Part shown: positions 6,898-14,863 of the stretch, in pieces
Layout of the letters: each line of letters starts with the position of its first letter
Numbering within the stretch: the first letter of the stretch is position 1
Assembly: GCA_039187035.1 (NCBI GenBank)
Contig: JBCCZS010000059.1
Span: 1-15,759 of the forward strand
Direction: 5' to 3'
Origin: JAJFFW01 sp039187035
GTDB taxonomy: Bacteria > Pseudomonadota > Alphaproteobacteria > Caulobacterales > Parvularculaceae
DNA length: 15,759 nt
The notes under the pieces: generated by a model
Seen by the model: only the letters and a program-made list of their open reading frames with translations
The model's database searches: none
What the model was told of the DNA's origin: nothing
Position numbers and translations under genes: made by a program

Positions 6898-7767
6898 TTA
6901 GCGCTGGCATGCGGCGCAGTAAAACGTCGACCGGCCGGATTGAACGATGCGTCGGAGGGTTGCGCCGCATCGCCGACATAAAGCGCCGTCGCGCCCATAA
7001 ACGTCAAACGCATGCTGGAAATAGCCGAGTTCCCCGTCGGTTCCGGCGAAGTCGCGCAAGGTCGAGCCGCCGGCCTCGATCGCGTCTTCAAGGACGGCGA
7101 CGATCGCGGCGCGCAATCGCCGGACGCGCGGGGCGGCGATGCGGTCGGCCCGGCGACGCGGCGAGACGCCGGCCCGAAACAACGCCTCGCACACATAAAT
7201 ATTGCCGAGACCGGCCACGACGCGCTGGTCGAGCAACGCCGCTTTGATTGGGGTGCGCCGGGCGCGCAACGCGGCCGCGAACCCGTCGTCGTCGAATGCC
7301 GCGCTCAGCGGCTCAGGGCCCATCGCCGCAAAATGCTTGGCGCGCCCCAACGTCGCGGTGGGCGCAAGGTCCATGAAGCCGAAACGCCGGGCGTCGTTGA
7401 ACACGAGCCGTGCCGGGCCGGCCTCGCCGCCTTCCGCTTCGATGACCACATGATCGTGCTTGGCGTCGCCGCCCGCTTCGTAGACGAAGCGTCCCGGGCT
7501 CTCGGCGTCGCTCGCCCGCGTCACCGTAAAGCGCCCGGTCATGCCGAGATGAACGATCAGCGTTTCGCCGGTCGAGAGCGCCGCCGTCATATATTTGCCG
7601 CGCCGACTGAGCGCGTCGACGCGGGCGCCTTCGAGGCGCGTTGCGAACGCGTCCGGGAACGGGAAGCGCAAGTCCGGCCGCCGCAACGTGACGCGCGCCA
7701 GCGTCGCGCCGACGAGCGCCGGCGCCAGACCGCGCCGCACGGTTTCGACTTCGGGAAGTTCAGGCAT
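6898..7767 (-). CDS. mutM: formamidopyrimidine-DNA glycosylase
   Basis: MutM (Fpg) excises 8-oxoguanine and formamidopyrimidines and cleaves the resulting abasic site. The 289-residue product shows MPELPEVE with the catalytic Pro2 (exposed after Met removal) and Glu3, Lys58 in RRGKY, NDARRFGF, and a C-terminal zinc finger with Cys264, Cys267, Cys284 and Cys287 including GRSTFYC. The ATG at 7767 is chosen because catalysis requires Pro at position 2; an in-frame TTG one codon upstream would give a MMPELPE form and is therefore wrong. The neighbour rpsT is the usual one in alphaproteobacteria, although here no enoyl-CoA hydratase gene lies between them. A small membrane protein gene lies 60 bp upstream on the same strand. 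Confidence 0.96.
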   Translation of the reverse strand: MPELPEVETVRRGLAPALVGATLARVTLRRPDLRFPFPDAFATRLEGARVDALSRRGKYMTAALSTGETLIVHLGMTGRFTVTRASDAESPGRFVYEAGGDAKHDHVVIEAEGGEAGPARLVFNDARRFGFMDLAPTATLGRAKHFAAMGPEPLSAAFDDDGFAAALRARRTPIKAALLDQRVVAGLGNIYVCEALFRAGVSPRRRADRIAAPRVRRLRAAIVAVLEDAIEAGGSTLRDFAGTDGELGYFQHAFDVYGRDGALCRRCGATLRRIVQSGRSTFYCAACQR

Positions 7768-7827
7768 CAACCGCCGTTAGCGACGCCGGTCCCGTTTCGC
7801 AAGATCCGGGTCGGTCCGGGGCGGCGC

Positions 7828-8208
7828 TTACGCGACGGCGCGCAGGGCGGCGAGGCCTAGGCCGTAAGCGGGCGCCGACATCGCTGCCGCGCCGGCGAAG
7901 GCGAACGGCGCCTCATTGTCGTTCGCGGCGGTCCTTTGCGCATCACGCCGCGTCAACGGCGCGCCGCGCCACGCGCTGAGGCCTTCCGCCGCGACGCCGA
8001 GAACGAGCGCGGCGAGCAACACGTAAGGAACGCTTTCCGCAACGAGCGGCTCCAGGCGGCAGGTGATGGCGAACGAGCCGGCCGCCGCGGACACCGCGAT
8101 CGGCCATACGCCGGCGACGCCCCGGCCCGCCGTGACGGCGTTCACCGCGATGGCGACGCCCGTCACCAAAAAGGCGATCCAGTAGAAGAAGATCAGCACG
8201 AACGTCAT
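7828..8208 (-). CDS. small multi-pass membrane protein, unknown function
   Basis: I do not recognise this 126-residue protein. Hydrophobic segments at about 3-24, 32-50, 58-78 and 103-124 suggest three or four membrane helices. A short polar stretch (about 80-98) between the third and last contains AANDNEAP, a motif that I recall in the tails of many uncharacterised alphaproteobacterial proteins. The ATG at 8208 has AAGGGAG about 10 nt upstream. Codon use is like the neighbours and the strand agrees with mutM, which starts 60 bp downstream, so the two may be cotranscribed. An intrinsic terminator separates it from rpsA. It occupies the place where ihfB often follows rpsA. Confidence 0.72.
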   Translation of the reverse strand: MTFVLIFFYWIAFLVTGVAIAVNAVTAGRGVAGVWPIAVSAAAGSFAITCRLEPLVAESVPYVLLAALVLGVAAEGLSAWRGAPLTRRDAQRTAANDNEAPFAFAGAAAMSAPAYGLGLAALRAVA

Positions 8209-8231
8209 TGGACGGCGACTCCCTTCCCGGG

Positions 8232-8245
8232 GCCGGCATGCCGGC
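8232..8245. repeat. 14-bp perfect palindrome upstream of the small membrane protein gene
   Basis: GCCGGCATGCCGGC is a perfect inverted repeat about 25 bp upstream of the ATG at 8208. It is too short in loop to be a terminator and may be an operator-like site or chance in GC-rich DNA. Confidence 0.4.
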
Positions 8246-8317
8246 GTGTGCCTAAATACCGCTTGAAGCAGGCGTTTGGATCAATTTGCCGACGACTATT
8301 GTGCAATGCAACATAAG

Positions 8318-8339
8318 GCCCCGTTAGGTTATGGGGCCC
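8318..8339. other. hairpin downstream of the rpsA terminator
   Basis: GGCCCC (8318-8323) and GGGGCC (8334-8339) can pair over a 10-nt AT-rich loop. It lies just beyond the T-tract of the rpsA terminator on the minus strand. It could be a second, weaker stop (TTAT follows) or part of the leader of the gene at 8208. Confidence 0.35.
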
Positions 8340-8342
8340 GGG

Positions 8343-8373
8343 AAAAAAAAGGCCGCCCCGCGAGGGGACGGCC
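8343..8373 (-). terminator. intrinsic terminator after rpsA
   Basis: On the minus strand, 27 nt after the rpsA stop, GGCCGTCCCC and GGGGCGGCC pair with one bulged T over a 4-nt loop (8351-8373) and run straight into eight T residues (8343-8350). This is the strongest terminator in the window and ends the cmk/rpsA transcript. Confidence 0.9.
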
Positions 8374-8400
8374 GTTGGAATGGTCGCGATGCGCGGCGCG

Positions 8401-10119
8401 TCAGTCGTCGTCCGAGCCTTCGCTTTCTTTGATCGCCGCGCCGAGGATATCCCCAAGGGACGCGCCGCTATCGGCCGAGCCGTACTGTTCGACGGCTTCT
8501 TTCTCTTCGGCCGCTTCACGCGCTTTGATCGAGAGCGAGATGCGGCGCGAGACCTTGTCGAACGCGGTGACGCGCGCGTCGATCTTGTCGCCGACGGCGA
8601 ACCGCTCCGGGCGCTGTTCGTTGCGGTCTTTCGACAGGTCCGATTTGCGGATGAAGGCTTTCGGGCCGCCTTCGCCGCCGACCTGGACCTCGATGCCGCC
8701 GGTCTCGATCGCCGTCACGGTGCAGGTGACGTCCGCATTTTTGCGAAGCTCGCCGCCGACGCCGTCCATCGGGTCCGACCCGACTTGTTTGATGCCGAGC
8801 GAGATCCGCTCTTTGTCGGGATCGACGTCGAGGACTTTGGCTTTGACGACGTCGCCTTTGTTGTAGTCTTTGATCGCGTCCTCGCCGGAGCGGTTCCAGT
8901 CGAGATCGGAGAGGTGGACCATGCCGTCCATCTCTTCGGAGATGCCGACGAACAAGCCGAATTCGGTGATGTTCTTGATCTCGCCTTCGATGACCGAGCC
9001 GATCGGGTGCTGCTCGGCGAAGCTCTCCCACGGATTGTTGAGGCACTGTTTCAGGCCGAGCGAAATCCGACGTTTGTTCTCGTCGACTTCAAGGATCATC
9101 ACTTCGACCTCCTGGGAGGTCGAGACGATCTTGCCCGGGTGCACGTTCTTCTTCACCCAGCTCATTTCCGAGACGTGGACGAGGCCCTCGATGCCGTCTT
9201 CGAGCTCGACGAACGCGCCGTAGTCGGTGATGTTCGTCACGCGGCCTTTGAACTTCGCCGACACCGGGTACTTCGCGGAGACGCCTTGCCACGGGTCCGG
9301 CTGCAGCTGCTTGACGCCGAGCGAGATGCGGTGCGTTTCCGGATTGATCTTGATGATTTTGACCCGGATCGTGTCGTTGACGCCGAGCACTTCGGACGGG
9401 TGATTAACGCGGCTCCACGACATGTCGGTGACGTGAAGAAGGCCGTCAACGCCGGGGGCGAGTTCCACGAACGCGCCGTACTCCGTGATGTTCTTGACGA
9501 TGCCTTCGCGCTCGTCGCCCTCGTTGAGGCCTTTAACGACTTCCTGGCGATGTTCGGCGCGGTCCTCTTCGAGGATCGAGCGGCGCGAGACGACAATGTT
9601 GCAGCGGCGCTTGTCCATTTTCAGGATGCGGAACGGCTGGTCGATATTCATCAAGGGCGTCGCGTCGCGCACGGGGCGGATGTCGACCTGGCTGCCCGGC
9701 AAAAAGGCGACCGCGCCGCCGAGGTCGACCGTAAAGCCGCCTTTGACGCGGTTGAAGATGCGCCCGGTGACGCGTTCTTCTTTGGCGAATTGTTGTTCGA
9801 GCCGGTCCCAGGCTTCCTCGCGGCGGGCTTTGTCGCGCGAGATGATGGCTTCGCCGTGGGCGTTTTCGAGGCGTTCCACATAAACGTCGACGGTGTCGCC
9901 GACCTGGAGGGCGAAATCTTCGCCGGGTTGGGAGAATTCTTTGAGCGCGACGCGGCCTTCGGTCTTCAGGCCCACGTCGATGACGGCGACGTCTTTTTCA
10001 ATGGCGGTGATCACGCCTTTGACGACCGTCTCTTCAAACTGTTGCTTGTCGACGAGCGAGGCTTCGAGCATTTCCGCGAAGTCGTCGCGCGACGGGTTGA
10101 GGCTTTCCGTTTGGGACAT
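8401..10119 (-). CDS. rpsA: 30S ribosomal protein S1
   Basis: S1 binds mRNA on the 30S subunit and promotes initiation. The 572-residue product contains six S1/OB repeats at about 30-95, 112-180, 200-268, 285-355, 372-442 and 460-530. The central ones share the pattern VxNITxxGAFVEL...GLxHVSxMSW...ISLGxKQ. The N-terminal part (LVDKQQFEETVVKGVITAIEKD, shown here only as a landmark) is typical of alphaproteobacterial S1, and the acidic C-terminal tail ends ESEGSDDD. The frame is open 58 codons further upstream, but ATG 10119 gives the family start and has GGAG about 6 nt upstream. It follows cmk on the same strand by 261 bp and ends at a strong terminator; ihfB, often next, is absent. Confidence 0.97.
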   Translation of the reverse strand: MSQTESLNPSRDDFAEMLEASLVDKQQFEETVVKGVITAIEKDVAVIDVGLKTEGRVALKEFSQPGEDFALQVGDTVDVYVERLENAHGEAIISRDKARREEAWDRLEQQFAKEERVTGRIFNRVKGGFTVDLGGAVAFLPGSQVDIRPVRDATPLMNIDQPFRILKMDKRRCNIVVSRRSILEEDRAEHRQEVVKGLNEGDEREGIVKNITEYGAFVELAPGVDGLLHVTDMSWSRVNHPSEVLGVNDTIRVKIIKINPETHRISLGVKQLQPDPWQGVSAKYPVSAKFKGRVTNITDYGAFVELEDGIEGLVHVSEMSWVKKNVHPGKIVSTSQEVEVMILEVDENKRRISLGLKQCLNNPWESFAEQHPIGSVIEGEIKNITEFGLFVGISEEMDGMVHLSDLDWNRSGEDAIKDYNKGDVVKAKVLDVDPDKERISLGIKQVGSDPMDGVGGELRKNADVTCTVTAIETGGIEVQVGGEGGPKAFIRKSDLSKDRNEQRPERFAVGDKIDARVTAFDKVSRRISLSIKAREAAEEKEAVEQYGSADSGASLGDILGAAIKESEGSDDD

Positions 10120-10347
10120 AAGTCTCCGTTTTGGCGGTCCCCTCCGAGCCGTCGGGGCTTCCGCACGTTTCCAAATCAAGTCAGTTCTACTTGCCGACCG
10201 GTTGTCTCCGGCGGTCTTGCCGGCGGGATTTAAAAAGCCCCCGCGCGGCCGGTGAACCGAGGTTGCACAAAAGGCGGCGCGTTCGTCCCGCAATCAACGA
10301 AACAAACAAAAACGCGCGGGTTTCGCGCCGGTCCCCCGAAACGAAAC

Positions 10348-10382
10348 AAAAAAGGCCCGCCGCTCGAGCCGCCTCGGGGCTT
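10348..10382 (-). terminator. probable intrinsic terminator at the end of cmk
   Basis: On the minus strand, overlapping the cmk stop, AAGCCC pairs with GGGC plus TT across a bulged C, with a small inner CGAG/CTCG stem, and six T residues follow (10348-10353). The stem is imperfect, so partial read-through into rpsA is likely. Confidence 0.5.
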
Positions 10383-11064
10383 ACCCCGTTTCAGCCGACC
10401 GGCGCGCCAAAGCGCGATCGATCATGCGGCGCGCCGCCGCGAACGCCGCGTCTATAGTCAAATCAGTCGTATCGAGCAACTCGGCGTCTTCGGCCGCCGT
10501 CATGGGCGCGTCGTCGCGGGCGGCGTCTCGTGCGTCGCGCTCGGCGAGGTCCCGGGCGACGTCCTCCAGGACGAGATCGGGGTTGGCCTCGCGCTGTTCA
10601 AGCCAACGCCGGCGCGCGCGGACCGGGTCGTCCGCGGTGACGAAGAATTTGAGCGGCGCGTCCGGGCAGATCGTCGTCCCGATGTCGCGCCCGTCGAGGA
10701 CGGCGCCGGGCGCGCCGCCGGGCGGGCTCGAGGCGAACGCGCGTTGAAAATCAAGGAGCGCGGCGCGGACCGCGGCGTTGGCGGCGACGACGCTCGCGGC
10801 CGCGCCGACCGCGCGCGTGCGGATCGACGCTTCCTCGATGCCGTCGAGCGAAAAGACGCGCGCCGCGGCGGCGGCCGCTTCGGCGTTTGCAGGGTCGAGT
10901 TTGGCTTGCAGGAGCCGATAGGCGACGCCGCGGTAAAGCATGCCGGTGTCGAGATGGGCGAACCCGTAATGCGCCGCGATTCGCCGCGCGAGCGTGCCCT
11001 TGCCCGACGCCGCCGGCCCGTCGAGCGCGATCACGAAGGAGGGGGTGGCGGGCCGGTCGGACAT
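10381..11064 (-). CDS. cmk: cytidylate (CMP/dCMP) kinase
   Basis: Cmk phosphorylates CMP and dCMP to the diphosphates. The 227-residue product has the P-loop GPAASGKGT (16-24), DTGMLYR (39-45), LDGRDIGT (123-130), the Arg-rich lid segment RxRRxWLE near 149-156, RDxxDxxRxxAPM (176-188) and DTTDLTID (198-205). Length and motif order match the family. In most alphaproteobacteria aroA lies directly upstream on the same strand; here the upstream 189 bp leads to a gene on the opposite strand, so cmk must be transcribed from a promoter in that short divergent gap, where I see no clear consensus. rpsA follows 261 bp downstream. Confidence 0.96.
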   Translation of the reverse strand: MSDRPATPSFVIALDGPAASGKGTLARRIAAHYGFAHLDTGMLYRGVAYRLLQAKLDPANAEAAAAAARVFSLDGIEEASIRTRAVGAAASVVAANAAVRAALLDFQRAFASSPPGGAPGAVLDGRDIGTTICPDAPLKFFVTADDPVRARRRWLEQREANPDLVLEDVARDLAERDARDAARDDAPMTAAEDAELLDTTDLTIDAAFAAARRMIDRALARRSAETG

Positions 11065-11211
11065 CGCGCGGGAAGCTGCCCGCGAGAGGGTCGGAAATCA
11101 AGCGCGCGCCGCGGCGCTGCGGCGCCGAGGCGGCGGGTTGCGCCGGCGACTCGCGACCGGCCTGGGGTTGCGATAGGCTCGCGCCGACGTTGGAGAGACC
11201 GTCGCCCTAAC

Positions 11212-11247
11212 CCGACCCTGAGCCCGATCCTGAGCCGGACCCCGAGC
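11212..11247 (+). repeat. three 12-bp tandem repeats upstream of the large membrane protein
   Basis: CCGACCCTGAGC, CCGATCCTGAGC and CGGACCCCGAGC follow each other directly and end 6 bp before the ATG at 11254. They take up the space where a ribosome-binding site would be expected, and none is evident. They also fall in the cmk upstream region. Confidence 0.8.
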
Positions 11248-11253
11248 CCATGC

Positions 11254-13806
11254 ATGCCCCCCGTCAGCCGCTACCCCGAAGCCGCCGCGTTCGTGCCCAC
11301 GCGCGCCGAACGGTACGTCATCGAGTGCGCGGCGCGGGGCGAGGTCGCGGTATTCACTGAGCCGACACAAATCCGCGGCGCGTTCATACGCATCTTGATG
11401 TTGGGCCTGCGTGAGGATTGGCCGGTGGCCCCGGCGGGGGTGCGGATAAGCGGTGTTGCGCACTCTTCCGTGGGCACTGGCGTTTGCCGAACTGATAGTC
11501 TGGATCGCGCGGCGCCGGCTGGGTACGCTCTCGACCGAGTGGATTTGCGAGCTGTGCGGCCGCCGGGTCCATCGTTCGCTCCGCCTGTGTTCATTGACGG
11601 CCCGGTTTGGCGACAGGCTGCGTTGAAATTCCGTTACCGCATCCAAAGAATCGAGCCGTTATTTGTTGCCTATACGCCGCCGCCGCTGACGGGGGCGACG
11701 GTAAGCATGCCGATTGGTGAACTTGTTCATACTCCGTCGGCCGACATTGACCCCCCGCCGCTTGGAGCCGGCCGACTTGGTCGGACGATCCCGATCAAGT
11801 TAACGGTCAAGACCCGGCTGCGTCTCCTGACCGTCGTCGGTGAGGTCAACCTAGCGTTCGGCCGCGCCGCGGACGGCGAGGCGCTGCCGCCGCTATGGAT
11901 CAACCTTACATGTCTGTCAGCCGCCGTATCTAACGCTGGTCGACCGGTCGGCGCCGGAAAGATAGATATTACCGGGGCCCATATCGCCGAAATCGATCTC
12001 GAGGGTGCGCGCGGCTTTTCAGTCGCCGCGTCCAAAGCCCGCGTCGAGCGCCGTGTCTGGATTGATGATGCAGTCATGGTCGCCGGCGCAGACTTCTCGG
12101 GTGCAACGATCGGCGGCGAAATTTCCGCGATGGGCGCGCGGTTCTTGAACCCCGGCGGTCAGGCGTTGCGATTGGACCGCGCGACGGTCGGCGGCGGCGT
12201 CTTCCTCCTCGGCGCAACGGCGCGGGGCGAGACGAACGCGTCGGGCCTGGAGACCGCGGGGCAGTTTGCGGCGGAAGGCGCGCGGTTCCTGAACCTCGGC
12301 GGCGACGCGTTGCGATTGGACCGCGCAGCGGTCGGCGGCGGCGTCTTCCTGAGCGGCGCGACGGCGCGGGGCGAGACGGACGCTTCGGGCCTGCGGTGCG
12401 CGGGGCAGTTCGCGGCAATCGGCGCGCGGTTCCGCAACCCTGGCGGTATGGCGTTACGATTGGACCGCGCGACGGTCGGCGGCAGCGTCTTCCTGCGCGG
12501 CGCGACGGCGCTGGGCGAGACGGATGCGTCGGGTCTGCAGGGCGCGGGGCAGTTTTCGGCCAACGGCGCGCGGTTCGACAATCCGACCGGTAACGCCTTG
12601 CGACTGGACGGCGCGGCACTCGGCCGCCAAGTGTTTTTGAGGCGGCGCGACGGGAAGCCGGCACGCTTTCGCGGCCTGTTAGACGCAAGCGCGATAAAGT
12701 GTGCCGAAGTGTTAGCCGAAGGCGCGGAATTTGACCGGGCGGATTTCGACGGCGCCGTTATTGACGTTGACGCCTGGTTCGACGGCGCCGCGTTTCGGGG
12801 CCCCGTCTCTTTCGACAACGCCAGAATTGGCGCGACGCTCCGGTTGACCGACATCAAGGTCAGCGACGGCGTCACCGTCTCCCTCAAACGCGCCCGCATT
12901 GACGGCACGCTGGAGACCAAGTTCATCCTGCGCGACAAGCGCGCCTGGACGCTCGATCTCACCGGCGCCCACGCCGACACCATCGTCGATGAAGCCGACG
13001 TGCCGCAGCCGACGTCGAAAGAACCGCTGCCGGCCGATCATCCGTGGCTGGACGTGACCGGCTGGCCCGAACGGGTGTTGTTCGACCGCTTCACGTATCG
13101 CGCGCTGCGCGTCGCCGACGTCGATCCGGACCCCGTGCTCGTCGGGCGGTTCGTGTTGCCGGCGCCGAAGCGCGAGCCGTTCGAGCGTCGACGGCTCTGG
13201 CTGATGCGCGAGTATGCGGACAATCCGGACGGCCAACCGAAGAAGGGCCAGTTTCGTCCGCAGCCCTTCGAGCAATTGGCGAAAGTCCTGCGCGAGCAGG
13301 GCTACAACTACGCCGCGACGAGAATCGCCGTCGAAAAGCGAAACCTCGAACGTCGGTGTGCTGACCGAGGCGTCGTCCGGCTCCTCAGTTGGATCGTCGG
13401 CGTCACCTCCGAGTACGGCTATTCGCCCGCTCGGGCGCTCGCATGTTTCTTCGGTTACGTCATGTTCGGCGGTTTGACCGTGCTCACGTTCGACGCCGGC
13501 GCGTCGCCGTCGATCGTCGAGGGCCGGTTCACGCAAGCCGTCGCGCCGTCGGGCGAAAACTTCGAGCCGTTCGTCTACGCGTTGGACCTGGCGACGCCGC
13601 TCGTCGATTTCGGCCAGGCGTCGAGTTACCGGCTTAAGCCGTTTTGCCCGGCCGGGTGGCCGGCCCTGCCGCTCCTGCCCGAGCCGATAAAAGAGCGCGC
13701 CTGGTGCGGCGTCGCCGAGTGGGCGCAGGCCCTCTACTCCATCGTCGGCTACGTCCTTTTCTCGATCCTCGTTCTCACGCTTACCGGCGTCCTCAGGCGA
13801 GACTGA
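11254..13806 (+). CDS. large repeat-rich (beta-helix-like) membrane protein
   Basis: The 850-residue product belongs, from memory of its layout, to a poorly characterised family with a conserved N-terminal block, right-handed beta-helix-like repeats and a C-terminal membrane region. Residues 1-66 hold the block (RGAFIRILMLGL, EDWPVAPAGVRISG). About 67-235 matches nothing I know. Repeats start near 236 (IDITGAHIAEIDLEG), with three near-identical 48-residue units at 294-437 and a partial fourth. The C-terminal part has WPERVLFDRFTY, QPFEQLAKVLREQGY (a helical segment) and hydrophobic stretches near 707-750 and 827-847, ending LTGVLRRD. ATG 11254 is used although no Shine-Dalgarno is visible; the frame is open far upstream, but that part lies antisense to cmk. 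Function is unknown; relatives are sometimes labelled oxidoreductase, which nothing here supports. Confidence 0.8.
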   Translation: MPPVSRYPEAAAFVPTRAERYVIECAARGEVAVFTEPTQIRGAFIRILMLGLREDWPVAPAGVRISGVAHSSVGTGVCRTDSLDRAAPAGYALDRVDLRAVRPPGPSFAPPVFIDGPVWRQAALKFRYRIQRIEPLFVAYTPPPLTGATVSMPIGELVHTPSADIDPPPLGAGRLGRTIPIKLTVKTRLRLLTVVGEVNLAFGRAADGEALPPLWINLTCLSAAVSNAGRPVGAGKIDITGAHIAEIDLEGARGFSVAASKARVERRVWIDDAVMVAGADFSGATIGGEISAMGARFLNPGGQALRLDRATVGGGVFLLGATARGETNASGLETAGQFAAEGARFLNLGGDALRLDRAAVGGGVFLSGATARGETDASGLRCAGQFAAIGARFRNPGGMALRLDRATVGGSVFLRGATALGETDASGLQGAGQFSANGARFDNPTGNALRLDGAALGRQVFLRRRDGKPARFRGLLDASAIKCAEVLAEGAEFDRADFDGAVIDVDAWFDGAAFRGPVSFDNARIGATLRLTDIKVSDGVTVSLKRARIDGTLETKFILRDKRAWTLDLTGAHADTIVDEADVPQPTSKEPLPADHPWLDVTGWPERVLFDRFTYRALRVADVDPDPVLVGRFVLPAPKREPFERRRLWLMREYADNPDGQPKKGQFRPQPFEQLAKVLREQGYNYAATRIAVEKRNLERRCADRGVVRLLSWIVGVTSEYGYSPARALACFFGYVMFGGLTVLTFDAGASPSIVEGRFTQAVAPSGENFEPFVYALDLATPLVDFGQASSYRLKPFCPAGWPALPLLPEPIKERAWCGVAEWAQALYSIVGYVLFSILVLTLTGVLRRD
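12133..12564 (+). repeat. three 144-bp tandem coding repeats
   Basis: Units at 12133-12276, 12277-12420 and 12421-12564 are closely similar in DNA and encode GARFxNPGGxALRLDRATVGG-type repeats of 48 residues each, followed by a partial unit from 12565 to about 12640. The near-identity, including silent positions, indicates recent duplication or gene conversion within the gene. Confidence 0.93.
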
Positions 13807-13881
13807 GGGGCTGATTTTCCCCGCCGCCCCGCCATGGTATGACCGCGCGTTGACGACCTCTCGGGGACGGGGAGCGGGGCG

Positions 13882-14859
13882 ATGAAGACGATCCGGGCGA
13901 CGGTTTGCCAAAATTGCGGGACCGCACTCATCGGCGAGCACTGCCACATGTGCGGTCAATCCGCTTACGAGCCGCGGCGCGCCGTCATCGGTCTCGTGCA
14001 GGACTTTTTCGTCGACACGTTGGCGATCGACGGGAAGCTGTTCCGCACGATCTGGCTCCTCTTGACGCGGCCGGGCCGGCTCGCGCGGCGGTTCTTGGAC
14101 GGCCAACGCGTGCGGTACTCCCCGCCGTTCCGGCTCTATTTGTTCGCCAGCGTCTTCTTTTTTCTCGCCGTTTTTGACTTCAACGTGCTGGGGTGGATGC
14201 GGCCGGGCGCGCCCGACGACGACGCGCCGCCCGCCGTGCGCGCGCAACTGACCGTCGACGGCGAAGACGGCGACGTGACGCTCCTCTCAAACCGGCCCGA
14301 GAAGCCGGCGGACGAGCCGGAAGACGTTAGCCCGTCGGATGACGACAGCGCGGTGGTGGCCGAAGACATCCAAGATACGCCTTGGGAAAAGGTCGACTAT
14401 GACGGTCCGGACTGGCTCGAGCCCTACGCCAAACAAATGTACGAGGCCGGCCAAAGCGCGTTCGACGATCCCCGCTTGTTCCTGGCCCAGACGAAGGAAA
14501 ACCTGCCGCGCGCGCTTCTCTTCGCGCCGGTGTTCTACGCGCTGTTGTTGCTGCTGCTCTACGTCTACCGCCGACGGTTCTTCGTTTACGACCATTTCGT
14601 CGTCAGCCTGTACATGCACGCCGCGCTCTACGCGTATCTGATCATCGCCATCCTAATTTCGAAGATCCCCGGCGTCGGCGTGTTGTTTGTCGTTCCCCTC
14701 GTGTGGGGGTGGTTCCAGCCCTTCGTCGTCTTTCGCCAGGCCTACGGGTCCGGCTGGGTTTCCGCGTTCCTGAAATGGGTGCTGTCGATCGGGCTCTATT
14801 ATTTGGGGCTGGTCGCGATCGTGACGCTGGGGCTCAGCTACACCCTCTATAATTCGTGA
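13882..14859 (+). CDS. DUF3667-type zinc-ribbon membrane protein
   Basis: The 325-residue product starts with a zinc ribbon (Cys9, Cys12, Cys21, Cys24 in CQNCG and CHMCGQ). Then comes the family motif around 63-90 (RPGRLARRFLDGQRVRYSPPF), which leads into a first membrane helix at about 83-104. A long acidic loop (about 110-175, rich in Asp and Glu) precedes further helices near 210-228, 239-260, 264-285 and 295-322. This layout fits DUF3667, a family of unknown function. ATG 13882 has GGGAGCGGGG just upstream. It lies 75 bp after the large membrane protein and 4 bp before the thioesterase gene, so at least the latter two should be cotranscribed. The large acidic insertion may be unusual for the family; I cannot align it. 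Confidence 0.83.
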   Translation: MKTIRATVCQNCGTALIGEHCHMCGQSAYEPRRAVIGLVQDFFVDTLAIDGKLFRTIWLLLTRPGRLARRFLDGQRVRYSPPFRLYLFASVFFFLAVFDFNVLGWMRPGAPDDDAPPAVRAQLTVDGEDGDVTLLSNRPEKPADEPEDVSPSDDDSAVVAEDIQDTPWEKVDYDGPDWLEPYAKQMYEAGQSAFDDPRLFLAQTKENLPRALLFAPVFYALLLLLLYVYRRRFFVYDHFVVSLYMHAALYAYLIIAILISKIPGVGVLFVVPLVWGWFQPFVVFRQAYGSGWVSAFLKWVLSIGLYYLGLVAIVTLGLSYTLYNS

Positions 14860-14863
14860 TCGG

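Noticed and set aside
8380..10233. 617-codon plus-strand open frame opposite rpsA
   Set aside because: It is exactly antisense to the six S1 repeats and its own apparent repeats mirror them; high GC3 in rpsA keeps the opposite frame open.
10252..11253. 334-codon upstream extension of the large membrane protein frame
   Set aside because: It is antisense to cmk, low in complexity and Arg-rich; family-like sequence begins only after ATG 11254.
11453..11626. Alternative-frame peptide in the composition-shifted segment, as evidence of a frameshift
   Set aside because: It is open for under 60 codons, does not resemble the family, and the main frame is uninterrupted.
12712..14247. 511-codon minus-strand open frame
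   Set aside because: It runs antisense across two better supported genes, has no recognisable domain, and reflects GC-rich codon bias.
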